This document shows positions 1-8,384 of a stretch of DNA of 25,693 nt, piece after piece (position 1 is the stretch's first letter; each line of letters begins with the position of its first letter). The translations under genes were made by a program, and so were the position numbers. Under the pieces are notes generated by a model. The model had not been told where the DNA came from, did not search any database, and saw nothing but the letters and a program-made list of their open reading frames with translations. Source of the stretch: Bradyrhizobium sp. (lineage in GTDB: Bacteria > Pseudomonadota > Alphaproteobacteria > Rhizobiales > Xanthobacteraceae); contig JAQGKC010000492.1 of the NCBI GenBank assembly GCA_028290305.1, forward strand, positions 1 to 25,693. The letters run 5' to 3'.

Positions 1-2
1 TG

Positions 3-1388
3 CCGAGTCTAGCGGCGCCGATGACGCCCCCGGCAGGACCGGAGGCCACCACCAGCACCGGCTTTTCGCAAGTCACGTTCGCAGCGAGCATGCCGCCGTT
101 CGATGTCATGACCAGAATCGGCGCGGCAAGGTTGGGTGTCGCCCGCAACGACCGCGATGTCATCGTTTTCGATATGGGCGGCACCACGGCCAAGGCCGTC
201 ATCATCGAGGACGGCCGCCCCAGCATGACCTCGGAATATGAATTTCGCGATGGCATCTCGACATCGAGCCGCTTCATCAAGGCCGGTGGCTACATGCTCA
301 AGGTGCCGGCGATCGACATCGCTGAGGTCGGCGCCGGCGGCGGTTCGATCGCCGCCATCGACAAGGGCGGCCTCCTGATCGTGGGGCCGCAGTCTGCCGG
401 CGCCGTGCCGGGACCGGTGTGCTACGGCCTCGGCAATGACCGGCCGACCGTGACCGATGCCAACGTGGTGTTGGGCTTCATCAACGCCACCTCGCTGGCG
501 GGCGGCAAGCTGAACATCGACCGTTCGTTGAGCGAGGCGGCGATCCGCTCCCATGTCGGCGATCCCTTAGGCTTGCCGCTGGAAGACGCGGCGCATGGCA
601 TACGCGCGGTGGCCAATGCCGCGATGGCCCGCGCGGTTCGTGCGGTCACCGTCGAACGGGGAAGAGATCCCCGCGATCTCACGCTGATGGCCTTCGGAGG
701 CAATGGCGGCGTTCATGCGCCCGATCTGGCGCGGCAGCTCGGCATTCCACGCGTCGTGGTGCCGCCGATGTCGGGCATCTTCAGCGCGCTCGGCATGCTC
801 GCCTCCGATATCGAACATACGGCACTAAAGACGGTCAGCCGGCGCCTCGACCGCACCGATGTCGCCGACCTGCGGGCGATCAAAGCGGAGCTGCAGCAAC
901 AAGTCTCCGTGCAGCTCGCCGGCGACGGCTATCAGGCCGAACGCACCGCGTTCATCTGGGAAGCGGACTTGCGCCACGAGGGCCAGGCCACTGAACTCAC
1001 CGTGCCATTCGAGGGCGAGGATTTCGTCCAGATCCGCGAACGATTCATCGCCGAATATTTCAAGACCTACGGCTATCGTGACGATACGCCGATCGAGTTG
1101 ATGAAGGTGCGCGTGGCCGGCCGTGGCCTCCGCGACAACCGTCTCGACTTCGGCAACATGAAGATCGCCGCGAGGGCGGGATCGTCGCGAAGCGGCACGC
1201 GGCGGATTTCCTTTGCCCGAGGCGGGGCTGCGGTGGCCGTCGAGATCGTCGACCGCAGCGCGGTCGGGCCATCAGCCCGCCGAGGGCCGCTGATCATCGA
1301 GGAATTCGATGCGACGATCGTCGTGCCGCCGGACGCCATGGTGCACAAGGATGCCATCGGCTGCATTGTGCTGGAGTTCGAACTATGA
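3..1388 (+). CDS. hyuA: Hydantoinase/oxoprolinase subunit A (HyuA family), 5'-partial, with internal inverted segment
   Basis: The frame is open from the first bases of the window, so the N-terminus lies upstream. From about base 117 onward the product is clearly the C-terminal part of a HyuA / N-methylhydantoinase A / acetone-carboxylase-like protein. It has the phosphate-binding FDMGGTTAK motif, then AFGGNGGVHAP and PPMSGIFSALGML, which are family hallmarks. Known members use ATP to activate a cyclic amide (hydantoin, 5-oxoproline) or a ketone together with subunit B. The stop overlaps the hyuB start as ATGA, so the two are translationally coupled. Bases 23-116 read as nonsense in this frame but as perfect HyuA sequence on the other strand (see the separate feature). 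As given, the protein would lack the SNGG and SGPAGG nucleotide-binding motifs although the frame has no stop. The exact substrate cannot be read from the sequence. Confidence 0.88.
   Translation, partial: PSLAAPMTPPAGPEATTSTGFSQVTFAASMPPFDVMTRIGAARLGVARNDRDVIVFDMGGTTAKAVIIEDGRPSMTSEYEFRDGISTSSRFIKAGGYMLKVPAIDIAEVGAGGGSIAAIDKGGLLIVGPQSAGAVPGPVCYGLGNDRPTVTDANVVLGFINATSLAGGKLNIDRSLSEAAIRSHVGDPLGLPLEDAAHGIRAVANAAMARAVRAVTVERGRDPRDLTLMAFGGNGGVHAPDLARQLGIPRVVVPPMSGIFSALGMLASDIEHTALKTVSRRLDRTDVADLRAIKAELQQQVSVQLAGDGYQAERTAFIWEADLRHEGQATELTVPFEGEDFVQIRERFIAEYFKTYGYRDDTPIELMKVRVAGRGLRDNRLDFGNMKIAARAGSSRSGTRRISFARGGAAVAVEIVDRSAVGPSARRGPLIIEEFDATIVVPPDAMVHKDAIGCIVLEFEL
23..116 (-). other. 94-bp inverted segment inside hyuA, flanked by 8-bp inverted repeats
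   Basis: Read on the minus strand, this segment encodes ILVMTSNGGM followed by residues ending in VVASGPAGGV, the highly conserved HyuA stretch expected just before IGAARLG, which is encoded on the plus strand from 117. The flanks are GCGCCGAT (15-22) and ATCGGCGC (117-124), a perfect 8-bp inverted repeat inside a longer imperfect one. Inverting exactly 23-116 gives one continuous frame: LAAP, then the SNGG and SGPAGG motifs, then IGAARLG and FDMGGTT. The present orientation also has no stop codon. Because the arms are near-palindromic, minus-strand reading continues sensibly to base 1 (IGAARLG with different codons). An alternative is therefore that the whole of 1-116 is an antisense piece of another hyuA copy joined here. 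This could be a true intragenic inversion or an assembly fold-back. Confidence 0.8.
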
Positions 1389-3136
1389 AAGTCGATCCGA
1401 TCACCTTCGCGGTCATCAAGAGCGGACTGGATTCGATCGCCGACGACATGGCTTACACCGTGGTGCGGATCGCGCGCTCCGAGATCGTCAAGGACGTGAT
1501 GGACTTTTCCGCGGCGCTTTGCGCCGGCGACGGCCAGATGGTGGCGCAGGCCAAGACCATCGCCCAGCATCTCGGTGCGATTCCGGAAGCCATGGCGTCG
1601 GTGCTGGCGAAATTCGAGGGCGATCTTCACGATGGCGACGTCGTCATCATGAACGATCCCTATCACGGCGGCATGCATCTGCCCGACATCTTCATGTTCG
1701 TGCCGATCTTCTTTGGCGGCGAGCGGCGTGCCTTCGCGGTGGTGATCTGCCATCACACCGATGTCGGCGGCCGGGTGCCGGGCTCGAATGCGTCGGATTC
1801 GACCGAGATCTACCAGGAGGGCTTACGGATTCCGCCGCTCAAGCTCTACGATCGCGGCGTGCTCAACACCACCCTCGAGGCCCTGATCAAGATCAACGTC
1901 CGGGTGCCGGACCGTGTCTGGGGCGATCTCTCGGCGCAGTTCGCCGCTGCCCAGGTCGGCAAGCGCGGGCTGGAGAAGCTGTTGCAGCGCTACGGCGCCG
2001 ACGAGGTCGATGCGTATATGCAGGAACTGCTCGACTATGCCGAGCGGCTCACCCGTCAGGAAATCAAGACCTGGCCCAAGGGGACCTATCGTTTCGTCGA
2101 CTATATCGACAATGACGGATTCTCCGACGCGCCGATTCCGATCAAGGTCGCGATTACCGTCAACGGCGACGGCACGCTGCTGGTCGATTACACCGGCTCC
2201 TCGCCACAGGTGAAGGGGGCGCTGAACTCGACGCTCAGTTTCACGCATTCGCTGACTTATCTCAGCGTGCGTTGCGTGCTGGCAAAGGACGTGCCCAACA
2301 ATGTGGGCCTGTTCCGCTGCATTGCCGTGAAGGCGCCGGAGGCCTCGGTGCTCAATCCGGTCATGCCTGGCCCTTGCGCGGCGCGCGCGCTCACGGGTTA
2401 CCGCGTGTTCGACACGATGCTCGGCGCACTCGCGCAAATCGTCCCCCACAAGGTGCCGGCGGCGGGCGAGGGCGGTAACAGCGTGATCTGCATCAGCGGG
2501 TTACGGCCCAACCGCCAGCCTTTCATCATCGTGGATATGATTTGCGGCGCGTGGGGCGGACGTCCCGACAAGGATGGACTCGAAGCCGTCACCAACGCCT
2601 CGCAGAATCTGTCCAACATGCCGGTGGAGGTGATGGAGGCTGAGCACCCGGTTCGTATCGAGGACTACTCCTTTGTTCCCGACAGTTGTGGCGCGGGCCA
2701 ATACCGCGGCGGCGTCGGCATCCGGCGTAGCTATCGCATTCTCGCGCCGGAGGCCCTGCTTCAGTTGCGCACCGACCGCGTCCAGTTTCAGCCCTATGGC
2801 CTAAGCGGCGGCGAGCCCGGCGGGTCGTCACGGAATTTCATCGAGATCGGCAATGAGCGCAACGCGCTGCCGGGCAAGATCACCACGATGGTCACCCAAG
2901 ATACGCTGATCATCCACGAACAGGCCGGCGCCGGCGGGTTCGGCGATCCGCTGCTGCGGGAGCTGGAACAGGTGCGTGAAGATTTTATCGACGGCAAGAT
3001 CACCGCGGCCTTCGCCGAACGGCATTACGCTGTCATGTTCGGACCGCGCGGCGTGCTGGACGTCGAGGCGACCGCCCGGTTACGCTCCCAACGGGTCGCC
3101 ACGCCAGAGCTTTTGGGTACGCGTCATGGAGCTTAG
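1385..3136 (+). CDS. hyuB: Hydantoinase/oxoprolinase subunit B (HyuB family)
   Basis: The 583-residue product has the usual length of HyuB proteins. Family motifs are clear: AKTIAQHLGAIPEAM near residue 60, NDPYHGGMHLPD near 95, CHHTDVGGRVPGS near 124 with the following EGLRIPPLKL, PDSCGAGQYRGGVGIRR near 440 and the C-terminal GAGGFGDP. HyuB is the catalytic partner of HyuA in ATP-dependent hydrolysis of cyclic amides or in ketone carboxylation. Which reaction applies here is not decided by the sequence. It starts inside the hyuA stop (ATGA), so the A and B chains are probably made in equal amounts. Its 3' end overlaps the following tetR gene by 11 bp, which points to a single operon. No defect is seen in this subunit. 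Confidence 0.93.
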   Translation: MKVDPITFAVIKSGLDSIADDMAYTVVRIARSEIVKDVMDFSAALCAGDGQMVAQAKTIAQHLGAIPEAMASVLAKFEGDLHDGDVVIMNDPYHGGMHLPDIFMFVPIFFGGERRAFAVVICHHTDVGGRVPGSNASDSTEIYQEGLRIPPLKLYDRGVLNTTLEALIKINVRVPDRVWGDLSAQFAAAQVGKRGLEKLLQRYGADEVDAYMQELLDYAERLTRQEIKTWPKGTYRFVDYIDNDGFSDAPIPIKVAITVNGDGTLLVDYTGSSPQVKGALNSTLSFTHSLTYLSVRCVLAKDVPNNVGLFRCIAVKAPEASVLNPVMPGPCAARALTGYRVFDTMLGALAQIVPHKVPAAGEGGNSVICISGLRPNRQPFIIVDMICGAWGGRPDKDGLEAVTNASQNLSNMPVEVMEAEHPVRIEDYSFVPDSCGAGQYRGGVGIRRSYRILAPEALLQLRTDRVQFQPYGLSGGEPGGSSRNFIEIGNERNALPGKITTMVTQDTLIIHEQAGAGGFGDPLLRELEQVREDFIDGKITAAFAERHYAVMFGPRGVLDVEATARLRSQRVATPELLGTRHGA

Positions 3137-3803
3137 GGTGGTGTCACGATTGCCCAAGATCGTCCGAAACCCGGAAGCGAGCCGCGCCAAGATATTGCAC
3201 GCGGCGCGTATCGAATTCGTGTCCCATGGATTGAGCGGCGGGCGTGTCGATCGCATCGCCGAGCAGAGCGGTGTCAACAAGAACCTGATCTATCACTATT
3301 TCGGCTCCAAGGATGCGCTTTACCTTGCGGTGCTGGAGCGCATCTATGCCGATTTGCGCGCCCGGCAGCAGGATCAGGATTTGCGGGATCTGCCTCCGGT
3401 AGAGGGGATGAAGCGGCTGGTCAGCAGCACGTTCGATCACTTCGTCGCGACCCCCGATTTGATCCGGCTGATGAGCATCGAGAACATTCACTATGCCGAA
3501 CATCTGAAGAGCTCAAGTTCGACCAAATCGCTGTACAGCGGCCTGCTCGATACCATCCGCATTCTCCTGAAGCGGGGTCAGGATGAAGGCGTGTTCCGAA
3601 CCAATGTCGACGCGGTTGACCTGTATTTGTCGATCTCCGGGCTTGCTTATTTTTTCCTGTCCAATCAGCACACGCTGTCCTGGCTGCTCGACCGCGATCT
3701 CGCGGCGCGCCGGCGCGTGCTCAAGCGCCGTCATCACGTTGTCGAGATGGTATTGAGTTATTTGACTTCGCCGGCAGAGACGGCTGGCGCCGACACAGAT
3801 TGA
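3126..3803 (+). CDS. TetR/AcrR-family transcriptional regulator
   Basis: The 225-residue product has a typical TetR DNA-binding domain. After an N-terminal basic stretch come SRAKILHAARIEFVSHG and the helix-turn-helix VDRIAEQSGVNKNLIYHYFGSKDAL, the latter with the diagnostic YHYFGSK block. The remaining ~150 residues are helical and would form the ligand/dimer domain. The ATG at 3126 was chosen because the protein then begins shortly before the TetR domain; it lies inside the last codons of hyuB. A GTG at 3138 or 3141 is possible. Lying between hyuB and the importer on the same strand, it most likely senses the imported compound or a product and controls this operon. Its operator may lie upstream of the window. 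Confidence 0.9.
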   Translation: MELRVVSRLPKIVRNPEASRAKILHAARIEFVSHGLSGGRVDRIAEQSGVNKNLIYHYFGSKDALYLAVLERIYADLRARQQDQDLRDLPPVEGMKRLVSSTFDHFVATPDLIRLMSIENIHYAEHLKSSSSTKSLYSGLLDTIRILLKRGQDEGVFRTNVDAVDLYLSISGLAYFFLSNQHTLSWLLDRDLAARRRVLKRRHHVVEMVLSYLTSPAETAGADTD

Positions 3804-3822
3804 TCAAACCGGAGATTGGGAC

Positions 3823-4803
3823 ATGAGAAGGATTTTTCTGTCGACCCTGTTGCTTCTGGGTGTTGCGGTCGGCGCGGGCGTTTCACCTGCATCGGCGCAG
3901 GATAAAATATCCGTGCGGCTCGACTTCTCGCCGTGGGGCGTCCAGGCCGCGATGCATCTGGCACAAAACAAGGGCTGGTTCAAAGAAGCCAATCTCGACG
4001 TCGACATTCAGGACGGCCGCGGCTCCGGCAACACGATCCAGCTCGTGAACGCCGGGCAGGCCGATGTTGGCCAGGTCCAAGTCGGTCTGGTCGGTTCTGC
4101 CCGCGCCAAGGGGGCGACTATCCGTTCGATCGCTACATTTCAGCGTCGCACTGACCTCTGCATTCTCGTCGACAAGGACTCGCCGATGAATCGCGCAGCC
4201 GATCTGCGTGGCAAGACCGTTGTCGTATTTGCGGCAAGTCCATGGGCCCCCTTCATCGACACCTATTTGAAATCAGGCGGTCTCAATCGCGATGATCTCA
4301 AGGTCGATGTCGTCGATCCCGCCGCCTTGTGGGGGACCTACATCGCCAAGCGTGCCGATGGGCTGATGTCGACTGTGGGATCGGCTCTGCCTATCGCCGA
4401 ACAGCCACGGCCCTCGAAATGCCTGTTGGCTTCCGACGCCGGCATCGCATTTCCGAGCTACGGTCTCGTCGCCCGGGAGGACACCATTGCGAACAGGGGC
4501 GCTGCATTGCACCGGCTGATCCAGGTCGAGCAGCGCGCGTGGCAGCAGTTGCGGAACAACCCGGAGGACGGCGTCAAGGCGATGATCGCGGAGCGTCCGG
4601 ATGCGAGGCTCGACCCGGTCATCTTGCTGAGCCAGATCAAGCTCACACTCGACTATTTCGATACGCCGGCGACCCAGGGCAAACCGATCGGTTGGCAGGC
4701 GCGTGAAGATTGGGAGGCCGCGCTGAAGTCGATGCAAGCCGCTGGCGTCGTCAATGCCGGCTGGAATGTGGCCGACTACTACACCAACGCGCTTGTCGAG
4801 TGA
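3823..4803 (+). CDS. ABC transporter periplasmic substrate-binding protein, NMT1/THI5 (SsuA/TauA) type
   Basis: A Sec signal peptide is clear: basic MRR, a hydrophobic LLLLGVAVGAGV core and a probable cleavage after SASAQ-like residues (PASAQ/DK). The mature part starts with the class-typical pattern VRLDFSPWGVQAAMHLAQNKGWF and continues with GNTIQLVNAGQADVG, as in binding proteins for sulfonates, nitrate, taurine, pyrimidine precursors and riboflavin. GGAG at 3811 stands 8 nt before the ATG. The 326-residue length is normal. The ATPase gene starts 1 nt after the stop and the permease follows, so the importer is complete. The ligand is unknown; adjacency to hyuAB suggests a cyclic amide or related nitrogen compound, which is inference. 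Confidence 0.9.
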   Translation: MRRIFLSTLLLLGVAVGAGVSPASAQDKISVRLDFSPWGVQAAMHLAQNKGWFKEANLDVDIQDGRGSGNTIQLVNAGQADVGQVQVGLVGSARAKGATIRSIATFQRRTDLCILVDKDSPMNRAADLRGKTVVVFAASPWAPFIDTYLKSGGLNRDDLKVDVVDPAALWGTYIAKRADGLMSTVGSALPIAEQPRPSKCLLASDAGIAFPSYGLVAREDTIANRGAALHRLIQVEQRAWQQLRNNPEDGVKAMIAERPDARLDPVILLSQIKLTLDYFDTPATQGKPIGWQAREDWEAALKSMQAAGVVNAGWNVADYYTNALVE

Positions 4804-4804
4804 T

Positions 4805-5605
4805 ATGACCACGACGGCGCCAACGATTGCCGCGGCCTCCTACGTTGCTCTGGACCGCGTGGGGAAGACCTATTCGTCTCCGCGTGGTCCGGTCGCGGCG
4901 CTGGAAAATATCAGTCTCGATATCCGTCCGCAGGAATTCGTCAGTGTGGTGGGCCCATCCGGCTGCGGCAAGAGCACGCTGCTGAAGCTGGTCGCGGGAC
5001 TTGAGGGTGTCTCATCGGGCCAAATCGTGGTCGGCGGCAAATCGCTGCACGGTCCGCCCGATCGGCTGGGGGTGGTGTTTCAGCGCGATGTGCTGCTGGA
5101 CTGGCGGACGATTCTCGACAATGTGCTGCTGTCGATCGAATTTACCCGCAAGCCGCGCGCCGACGAGCGGGACCGCGCGCTCGCGCTGCTCAACCGGTTC
5201 GGCCTCGGCGGTTTCGAGCATCGTTTTCCATGGGAACTCTCGGGCGGCATGCGTCAGCGCGCCTCGATCTGCCGCGCGTTGCTTGCCGATCCCGAACTGT
5301 TACTGATGGATGAGCCGTTCGGCGCGCTGGACGCGATGACGCGCGATGATCTCAACGTCGAGCTCGCCCAGATCTGGCAGGACACCCGCAAGACGCTGCT
5401 GTTCATCACCCATTCGATCGTCGAAGCCGTTTTCCTATCCGATCGGGTGGTGATGATGAGCAAGGCGCCGGGCATGATCGTCGATACGATCGCCATCGAT
5501 TTGCCGCGCCCGCGCCGGCTTGCGGTACGCGACAGCGCCGAGTTCGCCGCCTATGTGCACCGGATTCGCCACCACTTCGCCGAACTCGGGATCGTCAAGG
5601 AATGA
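4805..5605 (+). CDS. ABC transporter ATP-binding protein, nitrate/sulfonate/taurine (SsuB/TauB) type
   Basis: The 266-residue ATPase has all nucleotide-binding motifs in order: Walker A GPSGCGKST (residues 50-58), Q-loop VFQRD near 91, signature LSGGMRQR (145-152), Walker B LLLMDE (165-170), D-loop GALD and the switch His in ITHSIVEA (H203). The FITHSIVEAVFLSDRV block is typical of the SsuB/NrtD/TauB subgroup, which matches the neighbouring NMT1-type binding protein. I chose the ATG at 4805, directly after the binding-protein stop; an in-frame upstream ATG would run into the preceding gene. It ends in an overlap with the permease start. It powers import at the cytoplasmic face of the membrane. 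Confidence 0.94.
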   Translation: MTTTAPTIAAASYVALDRVGKTYSSPRGPVAALENISLDIRPQEFVSVVGPSGCGKSTLLKLVAGLEGVSSGQIVVGGKSLHGPPDRLGVVFQRDVLLDWRTILDNVLLSIEFTRKPRADERDRALALLNRFGLGGFEHRFPWELSGGMRQRASICRALLADPELLLMDEPFGALDAMTRDDLNVELAQIWQDTRKTLLFITHSIVEAVFLSDRVVMMSKAPGMIVDTIAIDLPRPRRLAVRDSAEFAAYVHRIRHHFAELGIVKE

Positions 5606-6411
5606 TGCGTTTCGCAAGACGGCTGCTCGGCGGCGACAATGAAACGCGCGACGTCGTCGTGGTGTTGGCGACCGCTTTGCTCCTGTGGGAAGCCGGTGTC
5701 CGGCTGTTCCAGCCGTCGCCGTTGATCTTGCCGGCGCCCTCGGCCGTTTTCGCAGCTTTCCTGGAAACCCCGGGCCTGTTCATGCGGAACCTCGGTTTCA
5801 CCCTTGGCATGACCTGCATCGGCTTTGCGCTCGCCGTCATGCTTGGGGTCGCGCTGGCGGTCGGCATCGTTTATTCGCGATTTCTAGAGCGCACCGTCTA
5901 CACGCTTCTGGTCGCGCTCAATTCAATTCCCAAAGTGGCGCTGGCGCCGCTGTTCGTGATCTGGATGGGGACGGGTCCGGAGCCCAAGGTCGCGATTGCG
6001 CTGATGCTCGCGATCTTCCCGATTGTCATTGATATGGTGCTCGGACTGCGTTCGGTCGATCCGGACATGCTGCATCTGGCGCGCGTATCGAAAGCCTCGC
6101 CCTGGGCGGTGCTGACCAAGATCCGCTTTCCCTGTGCCTTGCCGAGCCTGTTTGCGGGTATGAAGGTCGCCATCTCGTTCGCGCTGGTCGGCGCCATCGT
6201 CGGCGAATTTGTTGCCGGCAGCCGCGGTATCGGTTTCCAGATCCTGGTGGCGCAGGGACAGTTCGACACCGTCCGGGTGTTCGTATCGCTGCTGCTGCTC
6301 GGTCTGGTCGGAACCGTGCTGTTCTTTCTGGTCGACTATACCGAACGCCTGCTTTTGCCGTGGCACGTCTCGCAGCGCGCACGCCATGAGCGGTCCGTCG
6401 AACGCCGATGA
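5602..6411 (+). CDS. ABC transporter permease, SsuC/TauC type (BPD_transp_1)
   Basis: The 269-residue membrane protein has about six hydrophobic segments. The cytoplasmic coupling loop (EAA-like) is visible around ARVSKASPWAVLTKIRFPCALPSLFAGMK, followed by VGAIVGEFVAGSRGIG, the usual end of this permease family. It is preceded by VALAPLFVIWMGTGPEPKV, also a SsuC/TauC hallmark. It starts within the stop of the ATPase gene; ATG at 5602 or 5605 are both possible. One permease gene suggests a homodimeric channel, as in SsuC. Its stop overlaps the next gene by ATGA, so the downstream EamA protein is co-translated with the importer. Confidence 0.93.
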   Translation: MMRFARRLLGGDNETRDVVVVLATALLLWEAGVRLFQPSPLILPAPSAVFAAFLETPGLFMRNLGFTLGMTCIGFALAVMLGVALAVGIVYSRFLERTVYTLLVALNSIPKVALAPLFVIWMGTGPEPKVAIALMLAIFPIVIDMVLGLRSVDPDMLHLARVSKASPWAVLTKIRFPCALPSLFAGMKVAISFALVGAIVGEFVAGSRGIGFQILVAQGQFDTVRVFVSLLLLGLVGTVLFFLVDYTERLLLPWHVSQRARHERSVERR

Positions 6412-7349
6412 AAGGCCGGTCGCACTCATCCGGAACACTGGCATTGATCGCCACGGCCGCACTTTGGGGCAGCAATCACGTCGTGGCACGGGCCGCGCGC
6501 GAAGCCGTACCGTTGCCGGCGCTGGTGTTCTGGCGCTGGTTGCCCGCGGCGATCATTCTAACCGTCGTCGCACTGCCGGCGATACGGCAAGCCTGGCCGG
6601 AGATCCGCCCCCGGCTCGGCGGATTGATAGTGGGCGGGGCGGTTGGCGTCGGCCTGTTTTCATATTTGCTGCTTGGCGGCGCCTATCAAAGTCTGGCCAT
6701 CGAAGTCGGGTTCATCAATGCCACGACGCCGGTCTGGGTATTGTTGCTTGGGCTGTGGATGGGAGGGGGACAACTCACGGCAGGAATGAAGTGGGGCATG
6801 GCGCTTGCCTTTGCCGGGACGCTTCTCATCATCAGCAAAGGTCAACCGCAGGCGCTGACCGAGCTTCGTTTCAGCCTTGGCAATTTATGGTCGCTGCTGG
6901 CGGCGATTACGTTTGCCTGGTTCTCGATCCGCGTTCGCGACTGGACGCGCGTTATCGCACCGTTGCCGCTGATGGTGGTGACAGGGTTGTCGGGGCTGAT
7001 CGTCGTGATGTTGCCTGTCTATGTGGTCTGGGTTGCCAGCGGCGGACCATGGCTGGTCTGGAATGACGCCGACATCGGCTTCGCACTCGCCGCGACCGGC
7101 TATATCGGGCTCGCGCCGACCATGCTGGGTAATCTGTTCTATCTCTATGGCGTTGCCATCCTGGGCCCGGCGCGCGCGGCCGCTTTCCTGTATCTCAGCC
7201 CGCTGTTCTCGGCGGCGTTCTCGATTCTCTGGCTGGGCGAGCAACCGGCCTGGTATCATCTCGGCGGGATCGCTGCGATATTTGCAGGCTTGTTTATGCT
7301 CGGCAGATTCGGCCCGAAGCCGGAACGCACGGGTCCGGAGCCGGCGTGA
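6408..7349 (+). CDS. EamA/DMT-superfamily transporter
   Basis: The 313-residue protein is strongly hydrophobic, with about ten membrane segments arranged as two EamA repeats. The first repeat opens with LALIATAALWGSNHVVARAA and the FWRWLPAAIIL block. The second contains GYIGLAPTMLGNLFYLYGVAILGPARAAAFLYLSPLFSAAFSILWLGE, both characteristic of drug/metabolite exporters of the RhaT/RarD type. It overlaps the permease stop by ATGA and is the last gene of the hyu operon. Members export amino acids, nucleobases and other metabolites. Here it may release an unused product or balance uptake; the substrate is unknown. Confidence 0.9.
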   Translation: MKGRSHSSGTLALIATAALWGSNHVVARAAREAVPLPALVFWRWLPAAIILTVVALPAIRQAWPEIRPRLGGLIVGGAVGVGLFSYLLLGGAYQSLAIEVGFINATTPVWVLLLGLWMGGGQLTAGMKWGMALAFAGTLLIISKGQPQALTELRFSLGNLWSLLAAITFAWFSIRVRDWTRVIAPLPLMVVTGLSGLIVVMLPVYVVWVASGGPWLVWNDADIGFALAATGYIGLAPTMLGNLFYLYGVAILGPARAAAFLYLSPLFSAAFSILWLGEQPAWYHLGGIAAIFAGLFMLGRFGPKPERTGPEPA

Positions 7350-7360
7350 TCGGGCAGGCT

Positions 7361-7377
7361 GTTCCGCGCTTCGGAAC
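7361..7377. terminator. Hairpin between convergent genes, possible transcription terminator
   Basis: A perfect 6-bp stem GTTCCG/CGGAAC closes a 5-nt loop (CGCTT) in the 33-bp gap between the stops of the EamA gene and the COG0523 gene. No T-run follows on either strand, so it is not a classical intrinsic terminator. The position between converging operons makes a role in ending or stabilising transcripts plausible. Confidence 0.35.
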
Positions 7378-7382
7378 GAACA

Positions 7383-8384
7383 TCAAGAAACGGGAAGCGG
7401 GTCCCGAATACGATTCAGATTCAGAAAGCGCGTCAGGCTGTCCTCGATGGGATGCCTGTCAAGTTCGCGGGTAATGAAGACCAGAAACGATTTTTGTCCG
7501 TCATCATGGCCAACCAGATGTACCGGCGGATGCATGGAATGCTGGACACCGTGAATGACAACGGGATTGGATCCCGCGGATGTGCGGATCATTCCTTTGA
7601 CCCGCAATATCCGGTCGCCGTGCCGATGCAGCAGAGCCGATAGCCAAAGCGTGAAGGCCGGCCAGTCGACCTGATCGGGAAGCGATAGCGTGAACGATCC
7701 CACGGCAACGTCATGTTTTACGACTTCGGTCGCCGCAAATGTCCCGCTTCCCGTTTGCGCAAGGACACGGCTGTCGCCTTTGTCGAACAGGCTGTTGAGG
7801 CTGAAGTCGGGATCCTGCGCATCCAGCGCCTCGAGGTCGGGCGCGATCCGGCGCGCGGCACCGACGATGTCGCGCGGGTCATGAGAAGCGCGAAGGTCGG
7901 TCTTTGTTATCACCAGCGTATCGGAAATCGCGATCTGCCGCCGTGCCTCTTCGAAGTCTTCGAGATTGCGCAGACCGGCGACGGCGTCGATCACAGCGAT
8001 GACTTTGACGAGTTCGACATGCTGACGTAACCAGGGATCGCGGGCGATCGTGCCGATTATCGGAGCGGGGTCGGCCAGTCCCGACGTTTCAATGATGGCG
8101 CGCAGAAAGCGCGGCTGATCGGAATCTCGCGACATTCGGACCAGATCGTACAGTGCCCGGCCAACATCCGACCGGCGCGCGCAGCACATGCAGCCGTTAC
8201 CGATCAGTTCGACGTTTTCAGCCGCGTGGACCATCAGCTTGTGATCGAGGCCGGCCTCGCCGAATTCGTTGACGACCACGCCGGTCCCCTGGCCGCCCGG
8301 CCCGCGCAGGAAGCGTTGCACGAGCGTGGTCTTTCCGCTGCCGAGAAAACCGGTGACAACGAAGAGCGGTAGCCGATCAGACAT
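7383..8384 (-). CDS. COG0523 (CobW/YjiA-like) G3E-family GTPase, putative metallochaperone
   Basis: The 333-residue protein shows the G3E GTPase layout: Walker A GFLGSGKTT (residues 12-20), NEFGE (39-43), the metal-binding GCMCC (64-68, Cys65, Cys67, Cys68), the switch-like ETSG block and TKTD for guanine recognition. A CobW C-terminal domain follows. Known relatives insert Zn, Co or Fe into client enzymes or act in metal allocation. The start at 8384 places the nucleotide-binding strand 8 residues in, as usual; an upstream in-frame ATG at 8462 would overlap the preceding gene by 86 bp and is unlikely. It is the last gene of a gntR-small protein-COG0523 operon. Candidate clients nearby are the hydantoinase-like and ACMSD-like hydrolases and the formamidase (inference). 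Confidence 0.93.
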   Translation of the reverse strand: MSDRLPLFVVTGFLGSGKTTLVQRFLRGPGGQGTGVVVNEFGEAGLDHKLMVHAAENVELIGNGCMCCARRSDVGRALYDLVRMSRDSDQPRFLRAIIETSGLADPAPIIGTIARDPWLRQHVELVKVIAVIDAVAGLRNLEDFEEARRQIAISDTLVITKTDLRASHDPRDIVGAARRIAPDLEALDAQDPDFSLNSLFDKGDSRVLAQTGSGTFAATEVVKHDVAVGSFTLSLPDQVDWPAFTLWLSALLHRHGDRILRVKGMIRTSAGSNPVVIHGVQHSMHPPVHLVGHDDGQKSFLVFITRELDRHPIEDSLTRFLNLNRIRDPLPVS

